From assembly GCA_964035795.1 (NCBI GenBank), contig OZ038320.1, positions 14,282,776 through 14,346,775 of the forward strand: 64,000 nucleotides of DNA, written 5' to 3'. This DNA comes from Pterobdella sp. o SKG-2022 (Eukaryota; Annelida; Clitellata; Hirudinida; Piscicolidae). Each line of letters starts with the position of its first letter. Within the stretch, counting starts at the first letter, position 1. This document shows positions 41,301 to 63,734 of the stretch, piece after piece. A program made the translations under genes and the position numbers. The notes under the pieces were generated by a model, which searched no databases, had not been told where the DNA came from, and saw nothing but the letters and a program-made list of their open reading frames with translations.

Positions 41301-43592
41301 GACAAGGGTGGATGCTGCATAGATGGTGAGGGGGGTCTTTCAAAGGTTTCACCCTTTACATGTCCTTTATCTCTGGTCACTTCGCTGAATTTGGAGGGCA
41401 ACTTGTCATTAGAATGGAATGAGGTTCAAATTAAAAAACGCCAATACTTTGTTAATTATATTCATAAAAGCTAATTTTGAATCAAAAATAAAAAGAAGTT
41501 TTTTTGAAAAGCAAATGTTTTTTGTATTTAACTCGACATAATTATTTAAAGGTCCTCAACCTAGCAGTATTGCTCCCCTTGCTGCAATCCTTGTCACTCA
41601 ATCACTGCAATCTTGGAAAGGTTAGCCACACACATTCTATCTTCACCAAAAAAACAAAGATTTTTCACATTTCAGATCTATTTGCCTAGGTGGCACAAAC
41701 ATCCATGCAACTTAGAAGACATAAAATTTTGCTTGAATGATCATTCAACTGAATCAAACTCTGCTGATAAAAAACATCAAGCATGTCATATCTTCCTTCA
41801 TCTCAACCACCTCTCCATCATCGACACAGGAAGCAGGAGCTGGACCGATTATGACCAGTTGCATTTGCTCTCTAGTCTGAGTCATTTGCAGTGCAGCAGT
41901 GGTGGCGAGGAGTTGCCAGAGAACCAAGTTGATATTCTTCTTAATTACTTGAAATTTTTTATTTAAACTTATTCATTGATGAAAAAAATCATGTTGCATC
42001 CAAAATTCATCTATGAAGGTTAATCATTTTGTATCATTCAACAGAAAAAAGATCAATGGGGCTTGGAGGTGATAGCCAGGATCGGAGGCTTGAAATACTT
42101 GAACAGGAGCCAAGTGAGTTTCAACATAAGTTCAATGTGATATGAGATTGTATAATTTACATATAGATTCAACTTTAAAAAACACTTGAGTCAAAATTTC
42201 GAAATATTTACAAGTTCTAAAAAGTAAATAAATACGATTTAGTTATTTTACGCCCATTATGATCGTACAAAGGTTGACAAGAATATAAGGAAGAATGGAG
42301 AGATAGCCTATTTGAAGAAGTGCGCCAAACAACTAGGTAGTTCATTGTGATTATAAACTCATTTCATAATACTATGATGATAACTTATCAAATGGTTGAA
42401 GAATGTCTTAGTTCAACTTTTGAGTTTTTGAAAAAAATAAAATATTGTTTATAATTAATTTTATCTTATATAAGGCTACATAAAAATTTTCACTCGATAA
42501 CGTCACACGTTGTTTGAGTAATGGAACTGGCTACATTGCATTACAGAACATGAAGACGCTCCTTCAGTGCACATGCGACACCCCAGACTGACTGAGCTTG
42601 TTGAAAAGTATGGGATGCCTCATAGAGGTTTGTTTGTACCAGTGTTATTACTTGTTCTTATCTCTCAATAAAAATCAGTTATAAACACTATGAGAGTAAT
42701 GTATACTTTTGAAAAAGTTACAAGATGATTGCTCCCTTAAAATTTGATGGTTAATCTGTCATGAATCACTATGAAGATGAAGTGGACGCTGGCAGCAAGC
42801 TGTTAAAGTCATCGGTGATTAATGTGCATCTAGTTTTGTGCTCTCGAGGTTTTGTTCTTCTTATTATACTTGCATTTTTAATCTATATGGCTAATCTATC
42901 ATCATGAAAACCATAATTTTAAAACTAATGAATACTCAAAAAAAAAGTTTCATGCCAGCTTCCAAATAATTATTCCAAATTTGTTACTTCCATCATTACA
43001 AAAGGACTCAAATAAGCTCAAATAATTCAGATGCTCAAGTGATGAGTGTTCGCACCAGAAAACTGCCTTTGAGCATGACTGTGGGCAAACTCAAAATGGT
43101 GGTCAGAAAAGCATTTGCCAAGGAAGTAGCATCGTTGTTGCAGGCACTCACACAAAATTCCAACACAAGCTTTTCGGATGGTGTGAGCACTGATAATGAT
43201 GATGTCACACTGTCGTACTCATCAAATCACAACTTCTATACCGTTTCCCATGACCAGCCCGATTGCACTAATCAAAAGGGTCAGTCGTTCTCTAGATAAC
43301 TACATATTATCGATTGTAATCGTTTTTAATTTGAATGTTTTTTGAATTTAGAAACTCAAATTTTTTAGTAATATTTTTTCAAATAAGAATTTTTTAGTCA
43401 AATAGTACTATTTAGTTGTAAAAATAATTTGAATTAGTTTTCTAAATAGCTCAATGACTGCAATGCACAGATAGTGAAAAGTATATAAAGCCAGGCAGCA
43501 GATTGGAGGTGGATATTGATGACATTTTTAAGGAGATTGGGTGGTACTCCGTACAAGACCATGACACTCTCTATATCAGGCTTAAGCATTGA
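38319..43592 (+). CDS. TBCE: tubulin-specific chaperone E (TBCE), complete, 766 aa
   Basis: Cofactor that helps assemble, and can take apart, alpha/beta-tubulin heterodimers in the cytosol. Exons: 38319-38575, 38633-38719, 38831-38868, 38945-39041, 40538-41423, 41552-41620, 41676-41927, 42045-42113, 42243-42336, 42547-42627, 43031-43279, 43471-43592; all phases agree. The first two exons encode a CAP-Gly domain (NLWVGVDWDDEKRGKHDG, then PTSGSFIKAEKCEFGQSF). Leucine-rich repeats follow (LPRLIDLDLSNNLLSDW, LKTLNLQHNRI, LVTSLNLEGNLSLEW). A C-terminal ubiquitin-like domain closes the protein (KLPLSMTVGKLKMVVRKAF, then YSVQDHDTLYIRLKH, stop). It is longer than the roughly 530 residues of vertebrate TBCE because of Ser/Asn-rich inserts between repeats in the 886-nt exon and in exon 43031-43279. 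The start ATG follows an AT-rich leader. Confidence 0.95.
39570..40185 (+). mobile_element. CR1/L2-like LINE 3' fragment with (TTA)n tail, in TBCE intron 4
   Basis: Frames here read SRLDYCNSF-like sequence, KAFNSAACLVSHTPKFSHI, then SFFDPLFWNSLPPNFKSSF, the end of a CR1/L2 protein, then GCGCCTCTGAACCATGCG and a short (TTA)n run at about 40165-40183. The tail and protein type are those of L2/CR1 elements. Frames are broken. Confidence 0.8.
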
Positions 43593-44269
43593 CACCTTCG
43601 CCACTTCTGTTTCCAACACATGTTTCTATTGTAGAATGTTTTTAAAATTATAATGAAGGTTTTAGAGGTATGTAAATTTCAATGATCTCTTGAAGATCCA
43701 TCTTTTGTTATTGTTTCATGCCCAACAACACTTTGAGTTTAAAATCTTTATTTTAAAAAACTGTTTATGTAAAATTTTGTCATTGTTTCGTATTACAAAA
43801 ATCAATTTCATTAATAGGAAAATCTTAAGTTATTTTTAATCTAAAATGCTGTGAACACCACTTTTTCAGAACATGACATCATATGAACTTTTTCCTAGTA
43901 TTGAAATACGTGTCCATAATTAACAATTCAAACAAATGGTAGAACAAACAAATTTCTTGTTATGGGCAACATAATAAGGTTTTATGGAGACTTAGTTCCA
44001 ATAAGGGGACCGAACAAAGTGAAGAAATCACAAAGACTAATCTAAAGCCCCCATTATAAGTATTTCTCTCATATTTCTCACCTTTATTCAACACCACATC
44101 TTCATACAAACACTATATATTTCAGCCGAAATTTACTCATGTTCACTTTTTCTTAAAAAAGTTCATATCGATATAAAATCGAAAGAGTGTTACAGCACAT
44201 GCTAAGATACCTTTACTGAAAAGATTCGCATCAATGCCTAAAAAACTAAAAAAATTTTGCATAAAGCTT
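43593..44269. other. intergenic after TBCE, nothing recognised
   Basis: AT-rich 3' flank of TBCE without exon-like or repeat-like structure that I can support. Confidence 0.6.
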
Positions 44270-44319
44270 GCGATTAGCAACCATGTTATTGTAAAATCAG
44301 CTTCGTGCATGAAACAAGT

Positions 44320-44545
44320 TTCATTTTAGCTTTTCCTCTTGCATCCTTGGGAGCATATGGCTGCAACAACACTCCTCCAACGTACTCAGTTCTGGCTGGT
44401 CTTCTTCAGCTTGGCCCACGTCATTCCGGCAGCCTTCGCTTCTACCTCGATGCTTCTTCGCCAGGTCAGCCAACTTTTCTCTTCTGTGGGTTCCCTTCCA
44501 GAACCTATCTAGTGATGTTGGCTTGCGTAGTGTATGACCTATCAA
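44320..44545 (-). mobile_element. LINE 3' tail fragment
   Basis: The minus strand begins IGHTLRKP (compare WIGHVLRK in other LINEs) and, across frames, ends with a pattern like the WRSVVAAICS-type terminus common in non-LTR proteins. Only about 225 bases remain. G+C content is clearly higher than in the flanks. Confidence 0.6.
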
Positions 44546-44647
44546 GGCCCATTTCCGCTTCTTTATTTACGTTTCCAGTGTGACTTGTTTTGTTTTGTTC
44601 CAAAGTTCTTTGTTAACATGAAACAAACTGTCAGCTTATTTTTTGTC

Positions 44648-44820
44648 AGCCCATGTATTTCAGAGGTAGAGCATTAAACGAATTTTTAAAAATTACCGGG
44701 TTCGATCTCGCGTGGGCCGACAATTGGTACCTGTTCCACAGTATGTTTTCGCTACTTAAAATTTGTAGCGATCGCTCTATAAGGAAAAGAACTTTATAAA
44801 TACTGAATTACACTACATAT
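44648..44820 (+). mobile_element. tRNA-derived SINE, copy 2
   Basis: Head with a degenerate box A (CAGAGGTAGAGC) and a good box B (GGGTTCGATCTCG), then a body shared with the minus-strand copy at 16940-17119: CCGACAATTGGTACCTG, CACAGTATG and TTTATAAATACTGAATTACA. The anticodon arm has decayed. Two diverged copies with a common body and tRNA-like head define a SINE family. Confidence 0.8.
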
Positions 44821-44950
44821 ATCATAATTTTAGTTTTTTTTAAAAGAATCAACGTCTTAAGAGATTTGACAGTTGCAGATCTAAATGGCAGGTTATAGGC
44901 TGTGTGTGGGGGAGAGGGGGATAGGTGTGTTCTGGTGAGGATTTGTCTTT

Positions 44951-46880
44951 GTGGCAAAAGTTACCAAGCAGCCATACTTCCATGTTTTTGTTGTTTTTAA
45001 AGAAGAAAGGTTTGGTGAAGTTTTAAGAAGTGAAGACAATAGAACAGAAGTGTTCAAAATAGCAAAGTTTATATGTGCAGCTAACCGTGATGTCGTTGGA
45101 GAGAATTGTGCCAAAAATGACAAAAAGGACTTAGTTGTTACAGACAAAAAAAAGCTATTTGTATGGCAAAAACACTATGGATGTCTACTGAATGAGGAGT
45201 TTGATTGGAATAAGGAGTCATTAGCAATAAAGAATCCCACAGTTGGGCCGCAGTGTAAGATAGAAGGGGAAACAGTGAGAAGAGTTTTGGGCAGAATGAA
45301 ATGTGGTAAAGCATCTGGTAGTTTTGGGGTTGTAGCAGAAATGTTGCAAGCTTTTGGCGAAGTAGGCATTGGCCGTATGACAGATCTTTTCAATAGTATC
45401 AAAGACGAATTTAAAATACCTGAAGACTGGAATACTAGCGTGATCCTTAATTGTTTCAAAAACAAGGGTGAGACGACTGACAGAGAGAATTATAGAGTTT
45501 TGAAACTCGGAGCAATTATAGAGTCTTTGAAAAGGTTATTGAGAAAGAAATTAGAGGTCAGGCAAGTATTGACTCAATTCAGTTCGGATTCATGCCAGGT
45601 AGAGGTACCATCGATGCTATTTTCATAGCTCGACAGTTGCAAGAAAGGTATCTAGGCAATAAGAAAAACTGTACTTTGCCTTTGTTGACCTAGAAAAAGT
45701 CTTCGATAGACTTCCAAGAGAAGTTATTAGATGGTCTTTGAAGAAGCTTGGGGTGATGAAGTGGCTATGTACTAAGGTAGCAAGAGTAGAGTCAGAATGT
45801 GCTGGGTAACAAGTTCAGTGTAAAGGTTGGTGTTCACCAAGGTTCCGTACTGAGTCCTTTGCTCTTCATCATTGTTCTCGAAGCGCTATCCAGAGAATGA
45901 AGAAAAAAGTCCGTGTGAGAATTGCTGTATGCTGATGACTTTGTGATAATTATGAAAAGCCTTAAAAAGTTAGAGGATAGTTACTATGTATGGAAAAACA
46001 GTATTGAAAGCAAGGGTCTTAGAGTGAACATGAAAAAAAAGAAAGTCATGGCCAGTGCTCTAAGCCAAGATGCAAGTTTTCAGTCTGGAAAATGTGGCGT
46101 CAGCTCTATACTTTGCACTTTATATAACCACTAGGTTTAAAAACGTTGTAGTGGCCCAACAAGCAAACTGGTTTCTGTCATAAACATCAAACGTGTTTAC
46201 ATCTTCAAGTCAGTGTTTTTGATTGTGAGGCGTTGTATTTGATAAAAATAAATATGAAGTGGTTAACCAATTTTGTTATCTAGGGGATATGATTGGTGCA
46301 AGAGATGGAACAGAAGCTAGTACTGTCATTTGTGAAAGGTCTGGGGGGAAAAACTTTAGGGTACTGCTACCAGTGTTAGCCAGTCGGGTCATTTCATTTA
46401 AAACAAAAAGGCATTTAATGCTTCTTACGTCAGAAGTGTTATGGTTTATGTTAGTGAGACCTGGCTTCTCGAGGAGCAAAATATTTACAGAATTTCTAGA
46501 GCTGATAAGATGGTGATCAGGTGGATGTGCAATGGAAGCTTAAAGGATGGCAGCTCATCTGATGAGTTAAGGGACAGACTGGGTATTTCAGATATCACTG
46601 AGATACTACGCAGAAAAAGACAGGTATTAAAAGCATGTTACTAGGATGGATTTTGGAAACCCAGCAAGTGCTTGCAGATAAGTCGTGGTAGAGGGTAAAA
46701 GAGAAAAAAGTAGACCAAGAAAAACATGGTTCCAAGTAGTAAACAATGACCTTAAAAAAATGAATTTCAAACCTGAACTAGCCCAAGATTGTCAAGTTTG
46801 GAGAAAAGCCATTATGAGACCCTTGCCAACCGATGCTAGCATGATAACAAACGTAAAACAATGATGATGATTAAAAACTT
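44951..46880 (+). mobile_element. LINE (family C), degenerate, reverse transcriptase to 3' end
   Basis: A 225-residue frame (44951-45628) carries the linker and first RT motifs (KCGKASGSFGVVAEML, EDWNTSVILNCFKNKG). Broken frames then show GFMPGRGTIDAIF, VGVHQGSVLSPLLFIIVLEA, LLYADDFVIIMKSL with the catalytic YADD, VNQFCYLGDMIGA and IRWMCNGSLKDG. Stops and frameshifts are frequent from 45600 on. The element ends near AATGATGATGAT at about 46858-46872. A second copy starts at 63735. Confidence 0.88.
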
Positions 46881-48270
46881 GTTCAAAAAGTGAGCACACA
46901 CATTTTAGAAACCTCATAAATAATCGTTTGAAATTGGGGAAATATTCGCAATAAAGGAGGTCCCAATTAATTGAATGCCCTTCATAAGAATGTTTTTTAA
47001 AGATGAAACAATAATTTGTATGACAACTACAATAGTCAAATGATAGTTGAATTAGCGAAATAGTTAAGAGGGAAATTTCAATTTGAATAATGAAGATAAA
47101 AAAATCAAAAAATAAATTATATTTCAAGGGCTTGGTATATGCCGTATGAGTGTAGTGAAAAAAAACAGAATAATAAAATGATAGATTTCATTCAAGATGT
47201 TATGTTCTATTTTTGTGTATATAAATAACATAATATTGTTATTCAATGAGTTAGAAAGGTTTTTATTGGCTGTGTATTAATACACTATAACAATTCTTGA
47301 AATAAATCATTTTAAATTATTTTTGTGAATACTATTAAAAATTTTATATTTTTTAATTTGGGAAATTATTCTATACTTCAGATGCGATAATAAGCCGTGA
47401 TGAAAATTTCTCATTTGTTTTGAAATTTTCTGTGCTATAACCTTTGTTTTCTTTCATAGTATCATAGTGGTTTGATGAAAATTTTTTGACATATTGAATT
47501 TGAAATATTTTTCACTGTAAGAACTAGTCTAAAAACAGAAAAACTAAAAAACAAGGTCTTTCTATATAGAGAATTATCATCAGGCATTCGGGGATGTTTA
47601 AATGGCTAAATTGATTTGAGTGATTGATTGAAATGATTATAACGAAAAGCTTTTTTTAAAAAAAGCTATTCTCAAAACTTTACTAATTATCTTTTTCGCA
47701 AATTTTCTATCATCAAATGCACGCTATTCTAAATCATATTTGTTCAATGACTCTAACATATCTTTAAAACATGCAACAAAATTAGTTAATTTGTCGAGGG
47801 ATAACATCACCTTCCTTAACCTTATGCTCTCCAGTCCTACAACCTCGAGATACATTATGCTTTGAAGAAAATAATAAACAATGCGTTCTGAAAGTTTTCT
47901 AACCAAGACTGGAAAGGGGAAAAATGAGATAACAATTTTTTCTAAATTAATTTGAAAACATTGAATGTTTTGTTACACCTAAGCAAGTATTCATATTATA
48001 GTAATATTAATGCTCTTTATGTTGTTTTTGAATGATTGTATGCGTCAAAAGTTAATAAATCTTTCTTCAGTAGAAAATGGTATTCTTTTCATTACTGAAA
48101 AACAAATATTTCTGCAATGAACATTTATTGTATTAGTTTTTAACTGAATCTTTCTAATATTAATCAAACATATATATTCGAAAAATTACTTTATATCATA
48201 TTCTAATTTCTGTTGGCTTAAAATAAATTTTAACACTAATGAAACGATAGACACAATCATTTTACGCTTA
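46881..48270. other. AT-rich intergenic, no gene seen
   Basis: No exon with splice sites, no recognisable repeat besides short TTGA-like runs near 47620-47640. Confidence 0.6.
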
Positions 48271-48600
48271 CTATATAAAGCATAATGTTTTTTTCACTGA
48301 CCAATAGGATTGAAGCATAAAAGACTAATCATTTTATTTTTAAAAAAACCACACTAACATTTATTAACTATTGAATACCGTAATACATTACAACATATAA
48401 CACATAACAACTCCATAACACATTACAACACAGCATAAAAACCCCATAACACATTACAACATTCTAAAACATATCAGCCCACAACACATAACAACATTAT
48501 AAAAAACTGTAAATACTGAACTTTTTTTTGACAAACCCTATGATTAGTTTTTTCTGCTTCAATCTTATTGGTAAGTAAAATAAGCCTTATGCTTTCTATA
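48271..48600. mobile_element. inverted-repeat (MITE/foldback) element with internal tandem repeats
   Basis: The left arm, about 48271-48335 (TATATAAAGCATAATG, then GACCAATAGGATTGAAGCA), is complementary to the right arm, about 48535-48600. I estimate around 80 percent pairing over some 65 bases. Between the arms lies an imperfect tandem array of ATAACACATTACAACA-like units (48375-48510). There is no coding capacity. I could not fix the target-site duplication. Confidence 0.7.
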
Positions 48601-49139
48601 TTAAACGTGAACTTCAACTAGATAGACTATATCATTAATTTGACCTTGACGTTTAAGCTCAAAGTATATAACATTACATAAATAAATTGAACCATAGTGA
48701 TAATTTCAAAAATAATACATTGAAGCTATGCATCCAACCATTACAAACTCGTCTGCACTATTTTTATACTCAACAAAAACTAGAATACCAATCATGCAAT
48801 CAGATTGGGTTGATCGAAAATTATGACTTTAATCGAATATGTGAAATATATTTTTTAAACTTCGACCATCACTTTAGCCTTGAAAAAATATTTTAAATTG
48901 GCTAAAAAAAATTCAACAAATAATAAATTAATTATTTTAAGAACAGCAACAATAGTATTAGAAATAAAAATATAATTAGTATGCATTGGATTGTTTGTAC
49001 GCATGGCTGATGCAATAATATCAAAAAGACTGTATAATAGTAATTGCTGCCTTGATTAACTATTATCAGGGGGATATTATTTGGATGAAATGGTAATTAG
49101 TATTCAGAGCATGATATCATTTACGAAGTTCGGTGTTGT
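48601..49139. other. upstream region of the membrane-protein gene
   Basis: AT-rich; presumably contains the promoter and 5' leader of the gene starting at 49140. No motif is distinctive enough to call. Confidence 0.4.
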
Positions 49140-52100
49140 ATGCAATTTTTTATATTAATAATATCTATTTGCTGTTGTTTCGTGAATATAAGTGATGAAA
49201 TTTTGTTATACTTGGATAACTATTTTATTGAAAATTAAATTTCGCAACGTAGATATAAAATGAAAGTATACTCGAATCCAAATTACTTAGGCATAGAAGA
49301 ACTTATTAATAGGTACACACACATTCATTATTTGCTGTTCAATATTTTGTTGATATATTGCGCTAAAACAAGCTAAATCAATTTATTTTATAAATATAGT
49401 TTGAAAAAATTTTTCATAACTCTACTTCATGTATACCTTCATTTCAATATCAAACGCTTAAAACAAGCCACCATGTATTAGCTGTGTTCGATGTATATTG
49501 AAATGTGTCTTATATATAGAGCCACAGGTAAAAACATGAAACAGGTATTAGTATGTAAGAGAAATTTTTGAAGTTCCATATGAAAGTTGAAAGTTTGTTT
49601 TAAAAACACTTGAAACGTTCAAGTATTGACCACTTAATATCAAGATATATTTAAAAATTAATTTTTCACCTAAAAAATACTTTTTTGTTTAGCTGGCGAT
49701 CAATTTGAAGCAATGTCATCCACAAGATCTTCTTCACTGCTACAAAGGATTTTGAAGCAAACCACCACCACACTCAAATACACAACTTACAATGGTCCTG
49801 TAATGAACCAAACTTTAAACGACACCAAAGGAGTTTCAAACATTGGTCAAACACTGGCGTACCAATCCTCCCAAGTACCAGACACAACTGAAGCAAACTT
49901 GTTTGCTTACAACTTGGAGTATGATATCATGTGGATCAACCGGTTTATACATGGTTTGTGGGCTTGATATCGACTTGTAGTTATGTATTGGTCTCTTTAA
50001 AAATTTATTGTATAAAAATGTTCAAGTTTTCAAATTATTAATTATAAAACTAGCTTCTGCACATGCTGAATGACTGAGATCAACAAGCTGGATGATTTAT
50101 CATTTTAAAATATTGAGATTGAGTATGAACTATTCATCCAAAACAACATTTTCATAAGACTGCCAGTTCGAACTAAACTAAAATTATCCAACTCAAACTC
50201 TAACGTTTCCAAACTTGTCATAGTCAACTAGAAAGATCCACTAACCCAAAAGAAAAATATCAATTTGTCGGCACCTGATGCCAAAGTTTAACGATATCTA
50301 GGTTATAACAGAAAAGCAGTCTAACTATAGGCGCTAAGATTGGTTCAGCTCAATGTCGTGTTCTCAATAAAGAAAACAAAAATTATTATTTTTAATCAAT
50401 AGTTTCATATATACTTTTCCGGATTAAAAATTTAAATTTAATTAAATATTGTTTTCACACTTCAGAACGAAGAGAGCAAGCGATTTTATGTTTGGTTGTG
50501 GGTTTGTTGGTGGGGGTTATTTTTACCTTACTTGCTTGTTTGTGTTTCGCTTGTTGTAGTTGGAAAAAAGCAGCAAAAAGAGGGAAGTTTGAGGTGACTG
50601 AAAAGAAAAAACGAAAAGGTGGTTGCTTCAAAAGGAAAAAAAATGAAGAAGGAGATGTTCTGCTGAGAAATTCAACAAACACACAAACACTTGATTTGTA
50701 CTCGAGCAGATCGAATAATGATGATGTTGCAAAAAAACGTGAACTTGTGACAACCTCAAGCAAACCATTAGTGCCAACAAGCACGGCAAACGTCGAAGAA
50801 AGTAGACCATATGATTCTCCAGACCTCAATCTCCATTATAGCAATCCAAACAGATCCAGACTTTCTCCTATCAATCGTAACTCTCAACAACATCAAATCT
50901 CTCCTTCAATTTACCGCCATACTAATCCTTCTACTAACTTTCAAAAAAATTCTCCAACCCTTGCTACACACTCGACCAATTATCCTCACAACTATGTCGA
51001 CAATTTGGCATCCGAAGACATAGATAACACAAACCCATCTCTCACTATTTCAACACCTGCCAGCTGGACCACTGTCACTTTGACCACCAATCCCGCTTCC
51101 CCTTCCGTTCTCATTTCTCCTAGGTCCAACAATAACTTATATTATTAGTGGTAATTATTTAATAATTCGTATTAACTGAGTTTTAAAATAAATCGATAAA
51201 CAATATTTAACTAAACTGAATAAAATTTATGGAACAAAAATATTATAGTCAAATTATTATAAAATTTTATTAAATAAAAGGATTTTTGAAAAGAATTTCG
51301 AATTTGAATACATCAAAAATATTCAAAAATAAATTTGCAAAAAAATTGTATTAAGGTTATTTTGCTAATCGAGATTACACATTGATAATTGTGACAACAT
51401 CGCAGGTCTTCCAAGCTAGCTCATTCTCGGGATTCACCCGTTCATCATTCTCATCATTTCCATCATCATCGTCATTCCAATCAAACTAAATCTAGCAGCA
51501 ATGTTGATCATGAAAATTGTAATCAAAATCAGCTATTACCTTCTCAAAACACCAATATCAATACTTTTCATCACTCTCTTCCAAGATATCCACAGACCTC
51601 ACCCTACTACGCGCATCTACAAGCAATTTCCAACATACGAAAAACTGTTACACCTTTGGTACAAAATGACTCTCCAAAAGTAACTCACAAGTATGATAAT
51701 TTCGATACTGAATCTGACGATGCGGATTGTCGGGTTGATACTGATGTAAATAATCAAATTTATAAAGACGTAACCAATGACAATGCTAATCAAAGTATAC
51801 ATAACTGGCCTTCACCACCCAATAACTATAATTATGATAAGTTATTCCGAAATACCAGAATTGAGTTCGAATCTAATAAAAAAAATGAAAATAATGATAA
51901 TTTTAATTATTTAAACACTGCCTTAATTGAAAACGGAGTGAATTTGGCAAACACAAACCTAAAAAGAAACTCCAGTGCTGGAGCAGACAGTTGCAGCAGT
52001 TATGCACTCAAAGGCAGTGACAGCATCAAGCGAAGCAGTATCAAGAACCTACCAGCTCGTAACTCACCTTTTGGTCCTTCTTTGACAGAATGGTTTGCTT

Positions 52101-52537
52101 TAGAACAAGAGCAAAATGTGGCCAAGGAACGAGCTTCATTACCATACCAACAAGAAAAACACGTTCAAGAACAAAAATATACCATACCCACCATTAGCCA
52201 TCAGCAGATCTCTTTGCAAAAACGTGCCAATGACCTTGAGCAACAACAAGTTCAACGCAATCAAGACGCTGATGCAATCTTGAGAAAAAAACAAAAATCG
52301 TTTTTGAAAGTACAACGGAAGTCTTCGAGTGGTAAGAACTCCCAGCAAACTTCCCCGACAGATCACCTTTTCAATAGCTTGTACCTTGATAAGAACAACA
52401 ATAATTTAAGTTTTATTTCTTACTACGATGATACTTTAAAGAAAAAAAACAAGAAGAAGAACACAAACAACAGCCTTCCTCCAGTATTCTCTGCTCCTGC
52501 TTCCTCAAAATGGCCCGTGCCTCCGAAAGGATTGTAA
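49140..52537 (+). CDS. unrecognised single-pass membrane protein, 700 aa
   Basis: No family recognised. Exons 49140-49191, 49693-49953, 50466-51123 and 51406-52537 join in phase to 700 codons plus stop. Exon 1 begins MQFFILIISICCCFVNI, a signal-peptide-like start; this choice is the only one I found that joins exon 2 in frame. About 88 residues follow outside, Thr/Ser/Asn-rich with N-glycosylation sequons (NQT, NDT). Then comes one membrane segment (ILCLVVGLLVGVIFTLLACL) running into Cys residues likely to be acylated, and a strongly basic stop-transfer patch (KKKRKGGCFKRKKN). The remaining 570 or so residues are a predicted cytoplasmic tail rich in Ser, Asn, Gln, Pro and His, with a Gln/Glu-rich segment near 52080-52290 and a lysine cluster near the end (PVPPKGL, stop). 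The architecture suggests an adhesion or signalling receptor with a disordered tail, but no function can be assigned. AATAAA lies at 52682. Confidence 0.7.
50150..50395. repeat. dispersed repeat R, copy 2 (diverged)
   Basis: AACTGCCAGTTCGAACTAA and later GTTATAACAGAAAAGCAGT, then AGGCGCTAAGATTGG, align in order with 58550-58770. It lies in intron 2 of the membrane-protein gene. Confidence 0.6.
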
Positions 52538-52681
52538 TCTGCAAGTGATCTTCAAAATTTTTATTTTGCAATTTGACCTTTGAGTGGTTAGCTTTAGAAA
52601 TGAGAATTAATGATTACTTTTGTAGTGGATTTAGATACAATTCTAATTTGAGTTTTTGGAAAGTATTTATTGATGTTTATC

Positions 52682-52687
52682 AATAAA
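52682..52687 (+). promoter_or_regulatory. poly(A) signal AATAAA of the membrane-protein gene
   Basis: Canonical hexamer about 145 bases after the stop codon on the same strand. Confidence 0.55.
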
Positions 52688-53119
52688 AAAACATTTTTAC
52701 CCATGAATAATCAAAGGACTTTGAATAGCAAATGATTTTTTCGTATAAACCACACGTAATTTTCAATTCGAATTATGATATTTCCTATTGATCCAAGCAT
52801 TCCATTAAAAAATTAGCATTAAACGTTATTCTCAACGACTAATCAGGTATCAAGACTACATATCAGATTTTTACAATTATTTTAATTAACCTGCATTCAT
52901 CATGTTATTGTCACTACTTCACGTTCCATCGATCATATTCGCCATCAAGCCACCTTCACCACACCACTAATACATTTTAAAGTTTTGATTCTTTGAGCTT
53001 TTTTTTGATATTTTACGATTCAACATTGAAAGATATTCAGCTAAATTTTATTTAATTTGCATAGAATTTATGATTAACTGAATGATTTGAGGTATTCAAT
53101 AAAACTGCTTCGATTTGCT

Positions 53120-53205
53120 ACCCAAACGGAATGATTTCCTTCCATCATGTATCAAGCTTGATACCCAAACGGAATGATTTTTTTCCATCATGTATCAAGC
53201 GTTAG
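53120..53205. repeat. two-copy tandem repeat, 43-bp unit
   Basis: ACCCAAACGGAATGATTT and CCATCATGTATCAAGC occur twice with a period of 43 bases and only small differences. Confidence 0.85.
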
Positions 53206-53418
53206 AACCACTGATATTGAATAAATCCCAATAACTTTTAGACAATAAAAATTAATTTAACAAAGATGAAACATCCGTATGGATTTATTTTATTTGAGAC
53301 TAATTTTTCAATACAATGAAAATATAAAACATTGAAAAACTCGTTTCGAGGATTATTTAAATATATTTATAATTTAAAATGAATGCAAGGTCAAAATTAA
53401 ATAATCTTATTACAGCCC

Positions 53419-53424
53419 TTTATT
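53419..53424 (-). promoter_or_regulatory. HBS1L poly(A) signal (AATAAA on minus strand)
   Basis: TTTATT on the given strand, about 107 bases beyond the HBS1L stop codon in the direction of transcription. Confidence 0.5.
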
Positions 53425-53530
53425 GAAACTTTTTCATTGAACACCTAAAAAATTATCAATACATAATCAAATTAAAACTGAACAAATTTAAAAGAATTAG
53501 AGCACTGATGAGATGATAAGGTTTACACTC

Positions 53531-63726
<10,196 letters not shown>

Positions 63727-63734
63727 CTGTTCAC

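Larger units (their letters stand above)
52538..53530. other. 3' flanks of two converging genes
   Basis: Contains the poly(A) signals of both neighbours (52682 plus strand, 53419-53424 minus strand) and a two-copy tandem repeat at 53120-53205. No coding exon seen. Confidence 0.6.

Noticed and set aside
44305..44583. 92-residue frame on the plus strand near 44305
   Set aside because: It is the antisense shadow of a LINE tail on the minus strand; composition and motif support the other strand.
44951..45628. 225-residue frame as a host gene
   Set aside because: Its motifs and its continuation into YADD-containing frames show it is part of a LINE.
48375..48510. Possible CRISPR-like repeat array
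   Set aside because: Units are short, imperfect and contiguous, with no unique spacers, inside an inverted-repeat element of an animal genome.
49260..49312. ATG-started exon (MKVYSNPNYLGIEELIN) with donor as first exon of the membrane-protein gene
   Set aside because: Its phase puts a stop codon right after the junction with exon 49693; the signal-peptide exon 49140-49191 joins in frame instead.
50455..50829. Minus-strand frame over exon 50466-51123
   Set aside because: Antisense of the membrane-protein exon; no splice partner and repetitive Phe/Ser composition.
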